In this document: positions 10,966-21,687 of the stretch, in pieces
Position numbering within the stretch: position 1 is the stretch's first letter
Layout: every line of letters starts with the position of its first letter
NCBI GenBank assembly: GCA_000697335.1
Contig: JNEM01010209.1
Coordinates: 1 to 24,324, forward strand
Source: Conidiobolus incongruus B7586
Taxonomy: Eukaryota > Entomophthoromycota > Entomophthoromycetes > Entomophthorales > Conidiobolaceae
Reading direction: 5' to 3'
Length of the DNA stretch: 24,324 nucleotides
Made by a program: the position numbers and the translations under genes
The notes under the pieces: model-generated
Database searches by the model: none
What the model saw: the letters and a program-made list of their open reading frames with translations, nothing else
Told to the model about the DNA's origin: nothing

Positions 10966-12340
10966 TCACTCACAAGTTAAATGATAATAATTAATTAAAA
11001 TAAGTTTTGAAATGTAATTGAGTTTACACTTTGGTGCCTCGTTAGAGTATCCATAATTTAAACAATAATTAGCATCACTTCTCCATTCGGAATTGGTCAT
11101 AAACATAGAGTAAAATAAGTTTAGAGTATTTGATAATTCAAATTCAAAAATATCTCCCAAATAACTATACCAAAAAATATGACGAGAAAGTTTCAGTAAT
11201 AGAAATTATAGAATTATTGGGGTTGATCGATATCTGGAAACAAGATTGCTTTGGTTAAATTGGGGAAATCAGGTCATGTTTCGTCATTAAGAGTACCAAA
11301 GAGTTCACATAATTGTAAATATTGATTTATTTCGGTATCTCCAGTAAATAGCGGATTATGTTGAAGGAGATCTGCAAAAATGTGTCCAGCAGACCTAATT
11401 TTTGATTAAAAATTAAAATCTTAAATTTTTTTTTATTTTTACCATATAACAGCCTTTGCTGTATAGTGATCAGCTTTGAATAATATTTCAGGACTGCGAT
11501 ACCAAAGCGTTACGATGCCAGGTGTTAATGGGATGTAGCTATCTAGCTTGTTTGCTTTGGCTAACTCGAAATCAGCCAAAATAGCGTTAATTACGATAGA
11601 ATATATTTAAACAAGATTATTGATATTTGCCAAGCTTATTGATACCCTCTGGCGTGATCAAATATTATCGGGCTTCAAATCACTAAAAAACTTTTGATAT
11701 CAAATGTGAAAAAATGAATAGCTATAATATTGCTACCCATGAATGAGATTTTTGTGATGTAAATATTTTGAATCTTGTAAAATTTCTTTAAAAGTACACT
11801 TAATTAATTTAATATTAATTAAAAAATTAAATGAAAAAAAATTAAATGGATTGCCTTCAGGAAGCATAAAATGCTACTTATTACCAATACAATACTTAAC
11901 AGTACTGAAATCTTAAAATAAAATTCCTATTAACCTGGAAAAATAAAATTATTTTTATATTGACAATACTCCATAACAAAGTAATACTCTTCCATAGCCA
12001 TCACTGATCACATTATCCTGCAAACTCAAAATATTATCAAGTTAACGCAGCTGCAACATTCTCAACTCCCTCAAGCTACACTCCAAGACATCACCCTTTA
12101 AATTTGTGAAAATTATCTTTTTCATGCCTTCCACTTATTTGGTTTTTTATCTTGAACTCTAAAAATTCCAAATTAAAGTTTTAAATTTTGGTATTGATAT
12201 TGTAATATTACTAAACTGGACGGTAAACGCCTTCATTGAAACTATAAATTTTTTTATAATTGATCAAATCAGAGAGGTTGCTTAGGATAAAGGTATGGTA
12301 CTGAAGCGGAGTGGATATCTCTTCTCTTGAAAAGGAATGA
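10966..12340 (-). pseudogene. Cyclin-dependent kinase pseudogene, non-processed
   Basis: A serine/threonine kinase of the CDK group can be read in order along the minus strand. A glycine-loop remnant FNEGVYRPV lies at 12240-12214, alpha-C SLRELRMLQL near 12078-12049 and hinge EEYYFVMEYC near 11992-11963. KEILQDSKYLHHKNLIH and then GDLKPDNI stand where HRDLKPxN belongs (11799-11670). ADFELAK replaces DFGLAR, followed by VTLWYRSPEILF (11576-11443). The C-lobe SAGHIFADLLQHNPLFTGD is at about 11394-11330 and the alpha-I end LNLFYSMFMTNSEW at about 11120-11080. By eye it is nearest CDK10/CDK11. It is broken: HRD has become HGD, DFG has become DFE, one base is missing after DNI, the conserved WP of the C-lobe is a stop plus P, and the N-lobe shifts frame. 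Three introns are still visible: 11683-11736 and 11395-11442 with intact GT-AG ends, and 11576-11630 with both splice sites decayed (GC...GG). The copy therefore arose by DNA duplication or in-place decay, not retroposition. The last exon (64 codons from 11160) is still open. Confidence 0.85.
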
Positions 12341-12701
12341 ATCTGAGTAAAATTAATTAATTAAGTTTGATTTATTAAATTAAAGATCCTCCTCACATTT
12401 TTGAAATTATATATAGGCTCACTTTCATTCATGTTAATTTTATGTTTGAAAATTATTCAATAGAAGAAATATGATTTGATTTTTTAGTATTATTTTATAA
12501 TATATGGATTAAATCTCCTAGTTGATTTTCAATTTAATGAAATATAAAATAATAGATTATGATTGGATAATAATTTCTATTATAATATACTAAAGAAGCT
12601 TAATATTATGGTAATATAATGTGAAGTAAAATCAAGATGATATCAGATAGAATTAGAAATAAATATTAACATTAAAAATTGTACTTTAAAATAGATTGTG
12701 A
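12341..12701. other. AT-rich spacer between the two relics
   Basis: Very AT-rich with no recognisable gene. It separates the N-terminal end of the CDK pseudogene (minus strand) from the unidentified plus-strand relic. Confidence 0.5.
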
Positions 12702-13297
12702 TTAAATAAATTAAACTTTAATAATTGTAAATATTGTAAGCTTGACAAGAGGTATCAATACCAGCTCTATAGTTTCATATCAGGGGCTAGAGATATAGGT
12801 GGCTATGTGGTCCATAACTGTAGAGGCCAGGAGGACCAGTTGAGTTGTGATGGCTAGATGATTGAGTTCGTTATACATAATTAATTGTAAATTAGGCATA
12901 TTAGAACAAATAAGGGCCATGAGATAAAATTAAACAGCAATGAATAAAATGGAAAAAAGGTTATAGCAGCATTGGGCTTTATTATTAAAAGTATATGAAT
13001 AAAAATTGTAACGGGTTAAAGGATGGTTTTAGTAGCGTAGTAGAATAAAGGTGTTACTCTTAGAAGTGCTCGAGATAGAAAAGGAAAATTGGTAGTAGAG
13101 GTGTAATTTTGATTAGTTAAACCAAAAATCAAGCTTTTATGATTGAGGCCACTGTTGTATTTAAAGTGTATTTAAGAGTTTATGGAGGTATGATTGTATA
13201 ATAGGGTATCCCTTATGATGATTCTAAGGACTGGTTCTTTGTTCTAGTTTATCCAAAAGAGCGGGATGCGACAAAATTCCTTAATAATAAATATTAA
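12702..13297 (+). pseudogene. Unidentified decayed coding sequence
   Basis: Base composition rises sharply here compared with the flanks, and a coding-like reading persists on the plus strand. The first 51 codons (12702-12854) are open and include GARDIGGYVVHNCRGQ. The same frame stays protein-like, though broken, to about 13106, including KKVIAALGFIIKS and GVTLRSARDRKGKLVVEV. A second frame then carries AFMIEATVVFKVYLRVYGG and GIPYDDSKDWFFVLVYP up to a stop at 13295-13297. It has around ten breaks and cannot make a protein. I do not recognise the family; it could be a former host gene or part of a mobile element. It lies convergent with SWI1 and divergent from the CDK pseudogene. Confidence 0.5.
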
Positions 13298-13603
13298 AGC
13301 ATTATTTTAATAATTCGATGCATAATCGTTGATAATAATGATGACAAATAAATGTAGAGGAATTTGATTGATTAATATTAAATTATTTTTAAGCTATTTG
13401 TAAATATTTGATATTCATTTATCAAAATTTAATAAAAAAATCAAATAAAAATTTACGCATCCTAAATTCAGTGTAAAATAAAATGACCTCAATATAAGTA
13501 TTAAAAAAAGCTTTATTTTTTTAATTAAATAAAAAAGAATGAATGAATGAGTCAATTTAAATACATACAAATTTAAAAATTGGAGATTAAAATTAAACTT
13601 AGT
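13298..13603. other. 3' flank of SWI1
   Basis: AT-rich sequence with no gene. On the minus strand an AATAAA at 13517-13512, about 90 nt past the SWI1 stop, is a candidate polyadenylation signal, though such hexamers are common in this composition. A short (GAAT)n run lies near 13537-13550. Confidence 0.4.
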
Positions 13604-16600
13604 TTACAATTTTAAACTATTTAAAGTTTTGATGATTTCATCGATTAAATAAGCAATGCTTGGATGAATGTTCATAATGCCAAATGTTTCGAGTAAATGT
13701 TTTTTGGATTTGGAAAAGCTGTAACCCAGTCTAGCCTTTTCGGCATCGTGCTTCTCATCAACTAAGATATAGTATCTCTCTAAATACTGGATAATTTGAG
13801 TAATTCGAGTGATCAAGCTAATCATGAATTCACTTATATCTTTAGGATCTAACGACGTGATATGAATAGATCGGTTCATGGGGAATGAGTGACTGTATGG
13901 GGATTGGGGCTTAGTTGCCATATGTTGCATGACTCGATCCTGCATCTCCAACTGAGTGAACCAGCGTAATAGATTTGTCAAATATGGAACTAAAGATGTG
14001 ACACAACCGATGATCTCGTAATTTGAGTCTAAAATTAGCTTCGAAAGTAGATGAATAGATGCTAGATAATAATAAAATGTTAAAACGGTGTCTTCCATCA
14101 AAAAGTTGGGATTAGAAGCAGTTGATGAATGAGTCCCGCAGGGGAGATTAGTCAGCTGTTCCGTCAAAAATAGATAAAGAGGGCTCAAAATAGCATGAGA
14201 CCTTGGACTATTAAAGAACGCTTGGTTGACGTCTTGTACAGCCAACTTAATCAAAGATTCGAGTGCCAGTTTACTATAATAGTCACTGTCGTCCTGAGAG
14301 CATTGAGCTATAAATTCAATTAATTCGAAGTTAGATTCATCAACCGTCGAAAGGCGATAATGCTCCATGATATTGGATATTATTATCAAAAAATTTCTTC
14401 TTAATTCTAACCAAACGGAATTGGAAAACAATTTAAAATTTTGTGTTTTAGTGATCAAAGGCAATAAGGTACTAACAAAATCAGAATCTTTCGAGAGATA
14501 TTTTTGATTCTCGGGAAAGAAAGACAGATTCCTAAAGATTATAAATATACTTGGAATTGAGTGAAAGATTTGATCTTGCAAATGTGAGCTCTGATTGTCT
14601 TCAATTGGCTTGATGTTAACATCGTTTTCATGATAATAACTTGAAATAATCTGATGCGAAAACTTGAGTTCATTGGAGTTTTGAGTATCATTACTATAGT
14701 ATTGGTCTATTTGTAACAAAGCATCATCGATGAGGGACATCAAAGCATCATAGACTGATTCATGCTCAGATAAAGAGATCACCTGATTGTTAGAACCCGA
14801 AGCAGACAACAGAATATTCAGAGCATTGGTTAAATGAAAAACGGATGAAGATTTAAGACTCATTATAATATCATGCCACTCTACCTTTGGAGAAGGATAT
14901 GATGGGTATGCGGCAGAATAAAGAAAAGGTTTGAGCGATTTCAGATCTAAACCACCGTAGGTATCAAGTACTCTCGCAAAAGGAATATAAGGTTTTGGTG
15001 GGGGAGTGGTAGCTTTTGAAATAGAGGTGACTGGAGATTGTACCTGTGATTCTGTTTTCACCATCGCATCATTCATTGGAAGAGTATTCACCTGATTGAT
15101 AAGTGTCGGAGAGACTAAAGATTCCATATTATTAACTTGAAGTTTAGGATCAATCATTTGAGAGCTATTAATAAGGTTGGATTGGGGAGTTGCACTCGTA
15201 AAATCCTAAAATTATTAATGTCAGAACATTCAAGATAATGCAAAGATTGTTAAAAATACCTTAGAAATTGAGGATTTGAAATTTGAAGGGGATGGGGATG
15301 GTAAGATAACACTTTGATTTGGATTTGTACCAATACTCTGATCACTGAAGTCTGGATTGACTGAAGATTCTTTAGAAACTAAAAACAAAATTAGTACTCA
15401 ATATTAATGTTTTGATGAATTACAAATTTTAAAAGAATTGAAGTATATAATCAGTTTGAATTATTTTAAAATTACCTGATAAATTGCCTTTGTTAATACT
15501 TTTCGAGGGAACATTTGGAGGAAGTCGATTACTAATATCACCATATAAACAATATTCAAAAAGATCTAATGTCCTTTCCCAGCGGACCTTAATCATCGAA
15601 GGAGGAGCCTTGGTGTCCTTAGCCAATCCAATTTCAAAGGCAAGTTCCTTCCATAATTTCCTTTTTGTCACCTATTACAAATTTATGGTAAAGTTTATAT
15701 GATATTAAATAACATGAAAATTATATTAAATACCTCAGCAGAGCCCCCAGTACTCTGAACTTTACACCAAAAATGATAAAGTGAAAGATTTTGACCAGCT
15801 ATAATGGCATATTGGGGTGGATCTTTTTTAAACGTTTTCCAAAATTTGTTAAAATGCTCATAAAACTTCTGTTCAGACTGCAAGCATTCATTTCGGATTG
15901 TCTCAAGCTCCTGGTTATTGGTCCATCCTATTTTGGATCTTAACTCTTCATAGGTCATAGAGTAATATACAGATATCGGTGTTTGTCCTGATCCATTTGA
16001 GGCAGGCCTGGGAGATAAATCTCTTTGAGGTGTACTTGCATTATTTTGAGAAATGGCTGGCATAATTGGCTTCGCAGTCTGTAAAATTGATTGTTGCATC
16101 GTTTGCGGTTTGATTGGAGTGATATTAGGGTATGCTCCTACTGGTGTTTGAGCAGGGCTCTGATTCAATTCATTATTTTTGGGCGCAAGAGATGGGAACG
16201 CAGGCTTCATTGGCGAAGGCAATGCAGATTGATTATTTTGGGCATTGGCAATATGTTGAGTGGATGAGTTAGGGAGTGGCTGTATATTGGCCATAGATTG
16301 GACTGCTGTGGTATTAGAAAGAGATGAATTAGGAGGCATCTGATTACTTGTAGGATAGAATTGATTGAGCTGTTGACTGTTTGAAAAGTTGGATAAGGAT
16401 GAGCCAGCTACATTGGCATTGGGATGAGGCTGAATTGGAATATACCCAGGCATCGATACTTGTGGGAAAGACTGTGGCAATTTAGCGGCTTGATTTACAG
16501 TACTTGGGAGAGAAGATGAATTGGAGACAGCGGGAGTAGATTGGTTAATGTTATTAAATTGATTGGCTTGAGAGGTAGAATTTGTGGTGCTAGCTTGGTT

Positions 16601-17395
16601 TTGTGATGAGTTAAGGGCTTCGGGATTTATTACATTAGCAGAGCTAAGATTTTGGGTGTTCATAAAGCCGTCCATAACATTTGATGGTTGTGTCCCTAGA
16701 GATATTTTCTGTTGTTGCTGAGGCAACTGCTGGTTTTGTTGAAATTGCGGTTGCTGTTGTTGTTGCTGTTGTTGCTGTTGTTGCTGTTGTTGTTGCTGTT
16801 GCGGCGGTGGTTGTAGCTGTTGGTTCTGGTGGAATTGCTGTAGGTGAAACTGTTGTTGCTGCTGGAATTGCTGGAGGAAGTTCATTCTATTGTTGTTCAG
16901 AATGTTAGGATTAGCAGCACTAAGATCTGAATTTAACCAAGCTTGACCGTTATTGTTGGGGAATGCATTTACATTCATCGGAAATTGATCTAATTTAGGA
17001 GTGATACCTTGTGGATTAAAGTTGTGAGGAAAGCTGTTAGGATTAGCCGGGTTAAAGATGTTAGAAATGTTAATCTGAGGAATATTATTTCCAGGAAAAG
17101 CAGTTGGATTGAAGTTGTCTTGTTGATTCGGAACAACATATGAAGGCTGGTTCAAAGAAGGCTGAGACCAAGCATTTTGCTGATATAAATTCGAATTCGC
17201 ATTACTTACATTAAGATAAGGCGCAGACATAGGAGGAAAATTCATCTGTCCGAAGGAATTGGCATCAAAATTTTGATTCGGAGGAAATCTTGTTCCTTCA
17301 TATGAATCTTTATTTTGAAAATTGTTGTTTTGGGCCGATTGGTTAGGATAAAGCGAATTATTTCCTGTCTGGTTTGGAAAAAAATATTGTGACAT
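13604..17395 (-). CDS. SWI1: ARID-domain SWI/SNF subunit, Swi1-like (4 exons)
   Basis: Swi1/BAF250 subunits are the ARID-containing, DNA-binding part of the SWI/SNF chromatin remodeller. Exons are 17395-15734, 15671-15476, 15378-15260 and 15205-13604, with GT-AG introns of 62, 97 and 54 nt that keep phase; the product is 1192 aa. Residues 1 to about 500 are disordered and very rich in Gln, Asn, Pro and Ser, including a 17-Gln run at 199-215. The ARID spans about 508-600 across intron 1: FYEHFNKFWKTF, NLSLYHFWCKVQSTGGSAEV, then RKLWKELAFEIGL and IKVRWERTLDLFEY, matching the ARID pattern (LYxLYxxVxxxGGxxxV...W). The C-terminal half carries VLDTYGGLDLKSLKPFLYSA (from 738) and FRNLSFFPENQKYL (about 883-896), typical of the armadillo-like Swi1/BAF250 C-terminus. 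Human ARID1A is about twice as long, but fungal forms are near this size. ARID plus that C-terminus makes SWI1 the best call; the start is the first ATG of the open frame. Confidence 0.9.
16751..16801 (-). repeat. Poly-glutamine codon repeat in SWI1
   Basis: Seventeen consecutive Gln codons, 12 CAA and 5 CAG, flanked by Pro codons and by further Gln-rich sequence. The CAA/CAG order is mirror-symmetric along the tract. Interruption by both codons argues that the tract is kept at protein level rather than being a fresh trinucleotide expansion. Confidence 0.9.
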
Positions 17396-19179
17396 TAATA
17401 GATGATGAATATGATCAAAAAAGTGAATAAAATGAACTTAAAAAAGACGGAAAAAAGTAATATTTTTAGACGTAAACAAAAATATGGTTAAACTCTGAAT
17501 TAAAAAGGGTTAATATGTATAATTCATAAATAATTTATATTCTATTTAAGCTATTTTTCTAATTATTGAAATTATGAAACTGAGATAACGAAGTGGTTAA
17601 TATAATTGCAGAAATAATTGAATTAATATATGGGTATTAAAATTCCAATAATTAAGTGATTCACATGCAATAATAAAAGCTATCTTAGGCATATCCATAG
17701 CTCAATCAAAATCCATCACCAATACTTCCTTCTTTCTTCACCCCACCATCATACTCTCAGCTTGTTTTAGCCAATCAGCAATCAAATTTATCTTCAAATC
17801 AATTCATTTATAAATTTGTCCAATCAAATTCTTTCCTCAATTTCAATTCCAATTCAAAATTAGAATAAGTGAATACTGAACTGGAGATTAACAAAATAAA
17901 CTCAACAAAATTTTGAGAAACTTTTATCCAATTTTAGAATATAAGACGATAAGTAATATACTAACTTTGATATTTTTGTACAATCACTAATGATTTACTT
18001 GAGTTTTTTTAATTCAAATTTAATAATTTTTTAAATTTCATTTCAAATTTTGGTTCATTTAAAATAATTATATTGATAAATTATGATAAACAGCATTTAA
18101 TAAATGCGCTTTCCTTATAGAAAGTCTTTATTTGGAAATATCAGCATCTTTTCTGTTTGTATTCGTATGTAATATTTTATTAATATTAATTTTAAATTAT
18201 GCTATACATTGAAAAAGAAATGAAAAATGGATTTTTAATAATAAAAATATAGAGTTTGCTATGAACTGTTTGATTAATTGTATATAATAATTTAGCCAAA
18301 TTAACTTGATTTTGTTGTTTATAAACGCACTTTGAATATTAAAAATTTAAAAATGTATCATATATTAATTCGCAGCAAAATATATATTAAATTAATTATC
18401 AAAAACTTTTTTATGTTTTCATATTGTTACTTATTAATTTCTATATCTAATAACAAAATTCTTAAATAGCTAAAATTAAGTGCAATTGACACAAGATGAT
18501 CACTTGAATATAATTGGAAATATATATCTATTCTGATCGATAATGTATTATATTTCCAGAAAATTTAAAAATGTTAATAATAAAAATATGAAAATTAAAC
18601 TGAAATTGATTATATAATTTTATATTATGACTTGATATTTGTGCTAAAAAATATATACAAAGTTCAATATTATAAATTCATGAAAAAATATTATCAAGAT
18701 TAAGTATAGGAGCAATTTTAAGGTTTTGAAAGATATTGAAAATATGAATATTTTAAAAATTATACAAATTTTATTTAAAGGTTTAAATGATACAATTAAC
18801 TATTTATAAGAAAATTTATATATAATTTACATAGTATGATATAGTATAAAGTTATAATAATGATAATAAAATGGATACAAGTTCCAGAAAACTTAAATTA
18901 TTTTCATTAGTTCATATCAATCAAAATTCAAAAATTTTGGTGTTGAAAAGTTTAATTTGCTAAAATTATTCACATAATAATATTTGCTAAATTTCAAATT
19001 ATTTATGTATGTTGTAAGTTAAATGTTTTTATACTTAGTAATTGGTGCAAACATCATAATATATTAAAAAATGCCACAAATAAAATAATATATGATATGA
19101 ATTAAAAAATGAATTAAATCTAACAAAGCTCAGATAAAAAAATAAAATTATATAATTTAATAATTTAAATTTATTGATC
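17396..19179. other. AT-rich intergenic region upstream of SWI1
   Basis: About 1.8 kb without a recognisable gene or RNA. The 500 bp next to SWI1 is the presumed promoter; within it, 17690-17870 is less AT-rich and pyrimidine-rich on the plus strand. Beyond 17900 the DNA is nearly pure AT with stops in all frames. Confidence 0.6.
17645..17853 (+). promoter_or_regulatory. CCAAT-rich patch upstream of SWI1
   Basis: CCAAT occurs on the plus strand at 17645-17649, 17719-17723, 17771-17775, 17820-17824 and 17849-17853, all in one orientation, two of them as CCAATCA. The patch lies 250-460 bp upstream of the SWI1 ATG. HAP/NF-Y binding is the obvious reading. Pyrimidine richness on the plus strand, opposite to SWI1, also allows a divergent, possibly non-coding, transcript. 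Confidence 0.35.
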
Positions 19180-19203
19180 AATAATAATAATAATAATAAT
19201 AAT
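19180..19203. repeat. (AAT)8 microsatellite
   Basis: Eight uninterrupted AAT units in an AT-rich desert downstream of SIS1; a simple-sequence repeat with no evident function. Confidence 0.95.
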
Positions 19204-19252
19204 ATAATGTGAAAATATTAAAAAAGAATATAAACTATAAAAATATATTACA

Positions 19253-19258
19253 TTTATT
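19253..19258 (-). terminator. Candidate polyadenylation signal of SIS1
   Basis: AATAAA on the minus strand about 107 nt downstream of the SIS1 stop, followed by a T-rich, GTAAT-containing stretch. The spacing suits a short fungal 3' UTR, but the hexamer is frequent by chance here. Confidence 0.35.
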
Positions 19259-19364
19259 TTGATGAAAATCTAATGTTAAATATTGAAGCAATTTCAAACT
19301 ATTACACAACACTCAAAACTGGTTAGTATTTGGAAAGATTGGAACGATGTTTGAGCGTGAATTC

Positions 19365-20357
19365 TCAAGGTAGAATATTAGCCAAAGCCTTCTTTTGTTC
19401 TGCAGTTAAGCTTGTAGGGAATTGGATATCAGTTTTAACGTAGAGACGGCCTTTTTGACCAGGGTATTTAGATATAGGCATGCCTTCGCCAGGAACTTGG
19501 AAAGTTTGACCAGGTTTGGTGATACCACTATTTTGAATAGGGAGTTGACGGTTATCAAGGGTCTGGATGGTTCTCTTAAATCCACATAAAGCTTCTTTAA
19601 GGCTCAACTTGACAGTAGTGTTAAGATCATTATCGGTTCTAGTAAATGTAGGATGGGGTTTTTCGTCAATAATGAATTCAACGTCTTGAGCAACGCCAGG
19701 AGCAACTTCATCACCTTCATTATTGAATGTAATTTTGGTACCAGCCTTCCAGCCAGGCTTAACATTGAGTGTAAGAATAGTCTCATTGCTTCTACCAGAG
19801 GTGACAGATGAACGAGTAACCTTGAGCTTTTTGGTAACACCGGAATATAAATCTTCAAGTGACAAAGGAATCTTTCTTGTTACAGGTGCAGGTTTGCGAG
19901 GTCCAGAAGAGCGTGAATGAGAGCTAAATCCGAATGGATCACCACCTCCGCCCATTCCACCCATGCCACCCATATCAAAACCGCCACCGCCCGCACTAAA
20001 GAAAGCGCGGAAGATATCATCAGCGGAAGAGGGTGTGAAGTTGAAAGATTGGAAGGTGCGACCACCTCCTCCAAAACCTCCAGGGAAGCCGTTGGCATGG
20101 AACTGAGGACCAGCACCAGCACCAGCACCGCCTTTCAGACCTTCTTCACCGTATTGATCGAATATTTCACGTTTGTTAGGATCACTTAAAACTTCATATG
20201 CTTCGGAAACTTCCTTGAATTTTTTATTCGCATTCTCCTTATCGTTGGGGTTACGATCGGGATGGTATTTTAAAGCAGCTTTCTTATAAGCTTTCTTAAT
20301 TTCATCTTCGGTAGCGGATTTAGAGACACCGAGAATATTATAATAATCTTTACCCAT
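19365..20357 (-). CDS. SIS1: SIS1, class II (DnaJB-type) Hsp40 co-chaperone
   Basis: Sis1 stimulates cytosolic and nuclear Hsp70 ATPase and delivers misfolded clients; in yeast it is essential and needed for prion propagation. The single-exon gene encodes 330 aa. The J domain fills residues 1-70 with the catalytic HPD at 32-34. A Gly/Phe-rich then Gly/Met-rich linker runs to about 150 ([20 protein letters not shown]). The two beta-sandwich client-binding domains follow, starting at [20 protein letters not shown], with the DNAJB-type block [19 protein letters not shown] and the dimerisation end ([15 protein letters not shown]). The CxxCxGxG zinc repeats of class I (Ydj1/DnaJ) are absent and there is no C-terminal prenylation motif, which fixes class II. 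The start matches the family's MGKDYYxxLGV, with A at -3. An array of heat-shock-element units lies 128-167 bp upstream. Confidence 0.96.
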   Translation of the reverse strand: MGKDYYNILGVSKSATEDEIKKAYKKAALKYHPDRNPNDKENANKKFKEVSEAYEVLSDPNKREIFDQYGEEGLKGGAGAGAGPQFHANGFPGGFGGGGRTFQSFNFTPSSADDIFRAFFSAGGGGFDMGGMGGMGGGGDPFGFSSHSRSSGPRKPAPVTRKIPLSLEDLYSGVTKKLKVTRSSVTSGRSNETILTLNVKPGWKAGTKITFNNEGDEVAPGVAQDVEFIIDEKPHPTFTRTDNDLNTTVKLSLKEALCGFKRTIQTLDNRQLPIQNSGITKPGQTFQVPGEGMPISKYPGQKGRLYVKTDIQFPTSLTAEQKKALANILP

Positions 20358-20484
20358 TATGTATATATATTAATTTAATTAAACTTAAATATTAAAGATC
20401 AATGTAAAAAATTTCATTGTTCATCTTGGACTACCACTCATATTTATATCTGCGAATTAATTCAAATTTGTTAAATAATTTAAC

Positions 20485-20524
20485 TGAAATTTCCAGATTA
20501 ATCTCGAACCTTGAAGAATCTTAA
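20485..20524. promoter_or_regulatory. Eight-unit heat shock element upstream of SIS1
   Basis: Reading successive 5-bp units from 20485, the central triplets alternate as HSF1 requires: GAA, TTC, GAt, atC, GAA, TTg, GAA, TTa (lower case marks mismatches to the nGAAn/nTTCn rule). Four units are perfect, four match at two of three bases, and all eight are in register over 40 bp. The array lies 128-167 bp from the SIS1 ATG. SIS1/DNAJB1 genes are classical HSF1 targets in yeast and animals, so position and target agree. Confidence 0.7.
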
Positions 20525-21687
20525 ATTTGATTCGTGGATCTACCAAATTAGGGAATTTTTATTTGATTTGTTTTCTCTTTTTATCAATTCTTTTTAATAT
20601 TGATTTGATATATAAATACCTGCTTGCTATTTCATATTATGATAAAAATTTATTATAACAAGGATTTGCAATCAAGTTCCTTTGATAATTATGTTCTTTT
20701 ACTTGGGTAGATACATCCCAAAAACCATCAAATCACTTATAATTCAGCATGATCTTTATTTGATTTGTCACATAATTAAGTAATGTGAATAATTTTATTT
20801 AATCAATACAAAATATAATATTCAAAGTGTAGGTAAATATCTAGTTTGAATGACTCAAAATTAAAATTTGTATATTTTGAGAATTTATTTTGATCACCAA
20901 TTTATGACAAGTCATTTGTTGAATTACATATAATGAAATCACTTAATATCATTCTTAAATCATTGAAAATAAAATGATTAAGTCATGATTAAATTAATTT
21001 TATATTTAAAATATGATAATGATTAAATAAATTGAATAGTGTTAATTATATTAATTACAAACTTCCAAGCGGATAATCATGATATTGACTGAAGTGTAGT
21101 TCCCATGATATAATCCTAAGATTATTCTTTAGATTAGAATAAATTTTCAAATTCTTCATATTACGGGGTAAAAAATTATGTTAAATATACATATGGTACG
21201 TAACAACCTATTATTCATTAGGCTTTAATATTTTAATTAAATCACTATCTTAAATTATAAATATTATTCAAATCTTAATATTCTTAAAAAGCTAATATTC
21301 ATTGCTTGAGATGAATATGTTTTATATATCAAAGTGATTATTTTAATAACTTGATTTTGATGAGTAGTTATTTTTATTTATTATTGATTAATTTAACAAT
21401 TTTTTATTATTTATATAATATTTGATTTAAAGTGATTTTAATATGTCAACAATTCTAATGACGATTCGAATTATAAAATTTGGTTTTAATTGACATTTAA
21501 TTTTGAAAATATATTTTGATAAATAATATTCATAAAATGGTTAAGGTCTTAAAAAACTATACAAGAAAAAATTAAATAAAAATAAAAACAGAAATATTAA
21601 ATAATATAAATTAACTAGAAAGAAATATTGAAAAGAGTATTATTGAATATTAAAAATGTGTGTAATATTGTATAAAAAATCCAATAA
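20525..21687. other. AT-rich intergenic region between SIS1 and VMA10
   Basis: Contains the distal SIS1 promoter, a TATATAAATA at 20609-20618 of uncertain role, and the VMA10 3' region. A 34-codon minus-strand frame (21055-21159) is open but matches nothing I recognise. No RNA gene is seen. Confidence 0.55.

Noticed and set aside
16681-16908. Plus-strand 75-codon Val/Ala-rich open frame
   Set aside because: It is the antisense shadow of the SWI1 poly-Gln tract.
19723-20189. Overlapping plus- and minus-strand frames inside SIS1
   Set aside because: Shadows of the SIS1 coding sequence, which has relatively high GC content and few chance stops.
21055-21159. Minus-strand 34-codon open frame with ATG, ending YPLGSL
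   Set aside because: Too short to separate from chance, no recognised motif, and no splice partners were found; it lies in the SIS1-VMA10 spacer.
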